In this document: piece by piece, positions 60,800 through 64,000 of the stretch
How positions within the stretch are numbered: the first letter of the stretch is position 1
How the letters are laid out: each line of letters opens with the position of its first letter
Assembly: GCA_029959085.1 (NCBI GenBank)
Contig: JARWIR010000031.1
Coordinates: 5,518,001 to 5,582,000 of the forward strand
Length of the DNA: 64,000 nucleotides
Direction of reading: 5' to 3'
DNA from: Nemophila menziesii
Lineage: Eukaryota; Streptophyta; Magnoliopsida; Boraginales; Hydrophyllaceae
Notes under the pieces: model-generated
Seen by the model: only the letters and a program-made list of their open reading frames with translations
The model's database searches: none
Told to the model about the DNA's origin: nothing
Program-made: the position numbers and the translations under genes

Positions 60800-62127
60800 A
60801 TGACCGACGTGATCTCTAAGACACACGGCGGGGACGGTGGGGGCCGAGACCCGAACCAAAATCCGAACAGAAACCTTGCTAACTGTAACACCCAAGACGA
60901 TAAATAAAAAATTATATCATAAATAATTTTAAATGTAACTTATATTATAATTAAATATAATTTAAATCAGAACCAGTTAAGCGGAAAGTACGAGGAAATG
61001 CGACACTAAAATCTGCCGTTAGGGCACTAAAAGCTATCGGGTATCCATTGCCGATCGCTTTCTGTATTTTAGACGACACGTGGAACTGATTTGGTAAGTA
61101 CGGGAAATACGTTAGCCAGGTGATCGGGCTAACTGTTCGAGAGAGGATACCGCCATGCTACAAATCGTGGAGTAAAGTTCCAATAAGCCGACAAAATATC
61201 TGTTATTAAGCGATTATCGGTAAATATTAATACTTATATATAAATTTATTAATTTAATTTAACATTAAAAATAATCTTGAATGTATCAATTTTTTGATAT
61301 ACCTAATTGGAGGAGAAGGGATGATTGGAGGTTTATATCTGGTAATTTGGATGATACAATGCTACGGTATAAAGACTACAAATATGACTCGAAGAAGGAC
61401 TTTAACTTGCTGGGTAAAAAACCTAGTGATGAGATCTGGAAGAGGTGTTATGATTTGTGGGGTTCGAAGGAGGCGAAGGTATACTTATATTTTTTTAATT
61501 ATATAAATTAGATTATATATAACTTTAATAATACTTGTGTTTTAAATTCTTTTAGGACCAAGCAAAGGCGAATAAATTAAACCGAAAGAAACAAAAGAAT
61601 AAGAGTGGAGCGGGGTCTCGTAAATATTCTCGAACTCGGGATATGCTTTACGAGGTACTTTGTTTTATATGTATAGATATTGTATATTAAATAGCTTTTA
61701 ATTATATTCTGAATGAAACAGGGTGTTGAGAATTTGATCCCGGGTGGGAGCGTGGTAGATAGGGATGAGGCAACTCAAGAAGACATCCCTATTCCTCAAA
61801 TGGGTGGGGTTTTCGAGGTGGTGGGTAAGAGTAAGAAAACACAGCAGTGGAAGTCCGAGTGTTATAGGAACGCTGATGTAAGTTTATTTTAAAAGTAAAA
61901 TTTTAATTTTAATTTTATTCATAAATTGATTTTAATAATTTTTTTTCGTGTCTATAATTAAATAGAAATTTTTAAGGGATGTTATGAAAGATCAAGTGAC
62001 TCAGAGTCAATCAGATGAAGGCTTAGCTCGTGAGTTGTCGCAAAAGGAGCAAATCGATGCGGTGAGAGAAACTGCAAAAAAGGATGTTGGGTCGCAAAAG
62101 AGGAGTTGGACACCGGGTGTGGGTTGA
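60800..62127 (+). pseudogene. T3 TNPA-like protein (Transposase_24), decayed
   Basis: ATG 60800. Second exon includes KALKAIGYPLPIAFCILD before the shared TGA. Later exons end at 61478, then 61556-61654, 61722-61877, and from 61966 after AAATAG. A private extra G (AAGAGGAGTTGG, about 62103) shifts the last exon and brings TGA at 62125, about 18 codons early. Confidence 0.8.
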
Positions 62128-62199
62128 CCCAAAAAGAAGAAGAGTCCTTCGATCACCCCGGCATAAGACGAGCACAACACGATAATGATGGAGGCAATA

Positions 62200-62338
62200 C
62201 ATTCTTAGGATTTAAACAAGAATTTAACCTAATAACAAAGGCGCGCAGAAAAAGTTAGAACTACAAAATAAAGTCTGCTCTTCTCTTTGTGTATATCGAG
62301 GTAAAGTTTCCTCTCCATGTACATATACATTGGTAAAA
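62200..62338 (+). repeat. Right direct repeat bounding T3
   Basis: Counterpart of 8437-8575. Confidence 0.8.
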
Positions 62339-63226
62339 TTAGGTAAAGTTATATTATATCTTACTCGAAAACAGTTTGATGTATTTTTTTATAGTGTTTA
62401 ACTAAATTTAATTTCTTAAATTTCTTCACAGAATAATCAAAATTTGATATTCTTCTGAGGAATTTTATTGAGTCTTTTGGATTTGTAAAACGAAGGGTTT
62501 CATCAGTGGATAAAAAGATAGATACAAATTAATTGTCCTATAAACTAGGATAAGTTCTCTTAATCAAGGTATGTGATTTATTTTAGTTTCCATGTTGTAA
62601 GGGATAAAAAAATCTTTAACCGAATTACAGTATGGGCCCTTATATAACGTGTAAATTGCAGTATAGGCCTGCATTATTGATCCTTAGGAAAGAGCTAAAA
62701 GAGTTGTGTATCTCATGTAATTTGTCTCTTCCAAAAGAAATTGCAAAATATAGGATTAGATTTTAAGTTCTTGCAGCTAGAAAGTCATGCTATACAACTC
62801 ACACAAAAATATTTTGTACTTTTTTATACATATCATAGAGTGTTGTTTAATTTACATGAAAAGATTGATAATCATGACATTTTAAGAAAATAGAAAAGTT
62901 ATATAATTAACTTGGCAAGTCTATTAATATGTTGTAATGCTTCATATGATGCTTAATAACAGATGATCAACCCTTATTATTTAACTTAATGTTATAAAGA
63001 TGATAAATATTAGTTTGGTAATGGAAGTGTTTAAGGTGGATTAAAAGACCAAAAGCATGTAATTGTGTGTGAAGGATAAAATATCATGTGTACACAATAG
63101 AACATTTAACACACGATTAATACAAGTTATGTAGACTAATATTGAATACACCAATAAAGAGTGTGTTATTAGGCGTAAAGAGTAAAAGTTTTAGTATGTC
63201 ATTGAATTAATTCTTGCACCTATATG
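62339..63226 (+). repeat. R module (unit 5, after T3)
   Basis: Same type as 8576-9464, with the ELKELC-encoding segment at about 62687-62764 (one Ala codon changed to Ser). No intact gene. Confidence 0.6.
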
Positions 63227-64000
63227 GCCTTTTTTCTCCAGATCCTGCTCTAGTTCTAGCTCTTGTTCTTGTAAATGACCGTACACTTGTGGGACGTCAC
63301 CCTCTCAATGTTGATTTTATATCCTTCTTTGGGAGACAAAAAGTACACTCCAATCTATTGAATACTCTAAGTATAGTAGTTTATACAAAATACATAAGAT
63401 GGGTTTATACCCACCAATTTATTAGTATATGTTGTTATATCATACCTTGAAAACGATGTCATTGAGGATTGAAAAAGGGAAATGTTAAATTAGTGGATTT
63501 ACATGTAATCGGTGGGCATATACCAACCACCTTAAATAATCAGGTTTTCATTTTAAACTCTCACATATTAAGTTTAAGTCTTTCTTGGGTTTACAAAGTT
63601 CTTAGTTTAGTTTACTATGGGTTTACATAGTGCTTAGTGTTTAGTGTTAGATTTATTGTTGTTTATAGGTACTTGATCACTGATAATTGTTGGGTTTAAA
63701 CACTCACAATAAACATAAAAATCAATATGGTAATAAAAACTATCATAAGATGTCTAACCAATCACAAAAACAAGGATAAACAAATGTATCCTTATACGTG
63801 ACAATGAAAAAAAGGCATAATTTTAAACATTTGTCTCACAGGCTTAATAAAAGTAAAAAAATATAAAATTCATTAAAAAACATGAGCCTTGCCCACCTTC
63901 CTAAATTGGGAATATAGATGATAATTGATACTGAAACATTAACTTAAGTATTAAATATAACAAATACAATACCTAATATAAATAAGTTTATATATACCCA
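63227..64000 (+). repeat. S module start (unit 5), truncated by window
   Basis: Opens with the Pro-Ala relic (SPDPALVLALVLV) and continues as S1 and S2 until the window ends, before the inner TGTTGGTGGGCC part is reached. Confidence 0.6.

Larger units (their letters stand above)
55977..62199 (+). mobile_element. T3: fullest CACTA-derived block
   Basis: Same edges as T1 and T2 but retains the 568 bp of transposase sequence they lack, so it represents the earlier state. No CACTA termini at either edge. Confidence 0.85.
48463..64000 (+). repeat. Array unit 5 (M2-S'-Q-T3-R-S), cut by window edge
   Basis: M2 and S' repeat the preceding unit at an offset of about 6.8 kb. At Q the sequence switches to the T-bearing type of units 1 and 2. 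This chimeric arrangement fits recombination within Q between two unit types. Confidence 0.75.

Noticed and set aside
1..64000. tRNA, rRNA or CRISPR-like arrays
   Set aside because: Read for on both strands by eye; no cloverleaf with conserved boxes, no rRNA cores and no regularly spaced repeats with unique spacers were seen. A covariance-model scan would be needed to exclude small RNA genes.

Overview
This is AT-rich nuclear DNA from a flowering plant, probably a eudicot. The evidence is GT-AG introns, a decayed R2R3-MYB gene with the usual two-intron layout, CACTA (En/Spm)-type transposase genes, Ty1/copia and Ty3/gypsy gag relics, and a piece of plant nuclear poly(A) polymerase. I cannot name the species. 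I found no fully intact gene; almost every coding stretch carries a stop, a frameshift or a lost exon. Starts given here are ATG codons or splice sites, because long open frames that begin at TTG or GTG mean little in a plant.

The window is a tandem mosaic array. I use letters for its modules: P (an unrecognised gene with the motif RSDEGINLVVDLNS), M (the MYB segment), S (about 2-3 kb, retrotransposon-like), Q and R (about 1 kb each, always adjacent, R carrying a degenerate small gene), and T (a CACTA-derived block sitting between Q and R in three of eight cases). All modules lie in the same orientation. By region: 1-14103 is P1-Q-T1-R-S1-Q-R; 14104-28537 is P2-Q-T2-R-S2-Q-R, a near copy of the first; 28538-37798 is P3, a unique stretch with poly(A) polymerase and copia fragments, then S3-Q-R; 37799-48462 is P4-Q-R-M1-S'-Q-R; 48463-64000 is M2-S'-Q-T3-R-S (cut by the window edge). 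Unit 1 and unit 2 are so alike that aligned 60-base lines mostly differ at 0-3 positions, so that duplication is recent.

The copies differ mainly by deletions with short microhomology at their ends (568 bp at CATTGC, 416 bp at TTTTG, about 1,425 bp at AAG, about 90 bp at GAAAA) and by module swaps that fit unequal recombination within Q and R. The T block carries remains of both CACTA proteins: a TNP2-like transposase (Transposase_21, then DUF4218 and DUF4216-like regions) and a TNPA-like protein (Transposase_24). Between them lies a cluster of GCGACTAC/GTAGTCGC palindromes that looks like a subterminal region. T has no visible CACTA ends and is bounded instead by about 140-bp direct copies of Q sequence, so it probably spread here by segmental duplication, not by three transpositions. 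The main open questions are the P gene family, the small gene in R, and how the T block was captured.
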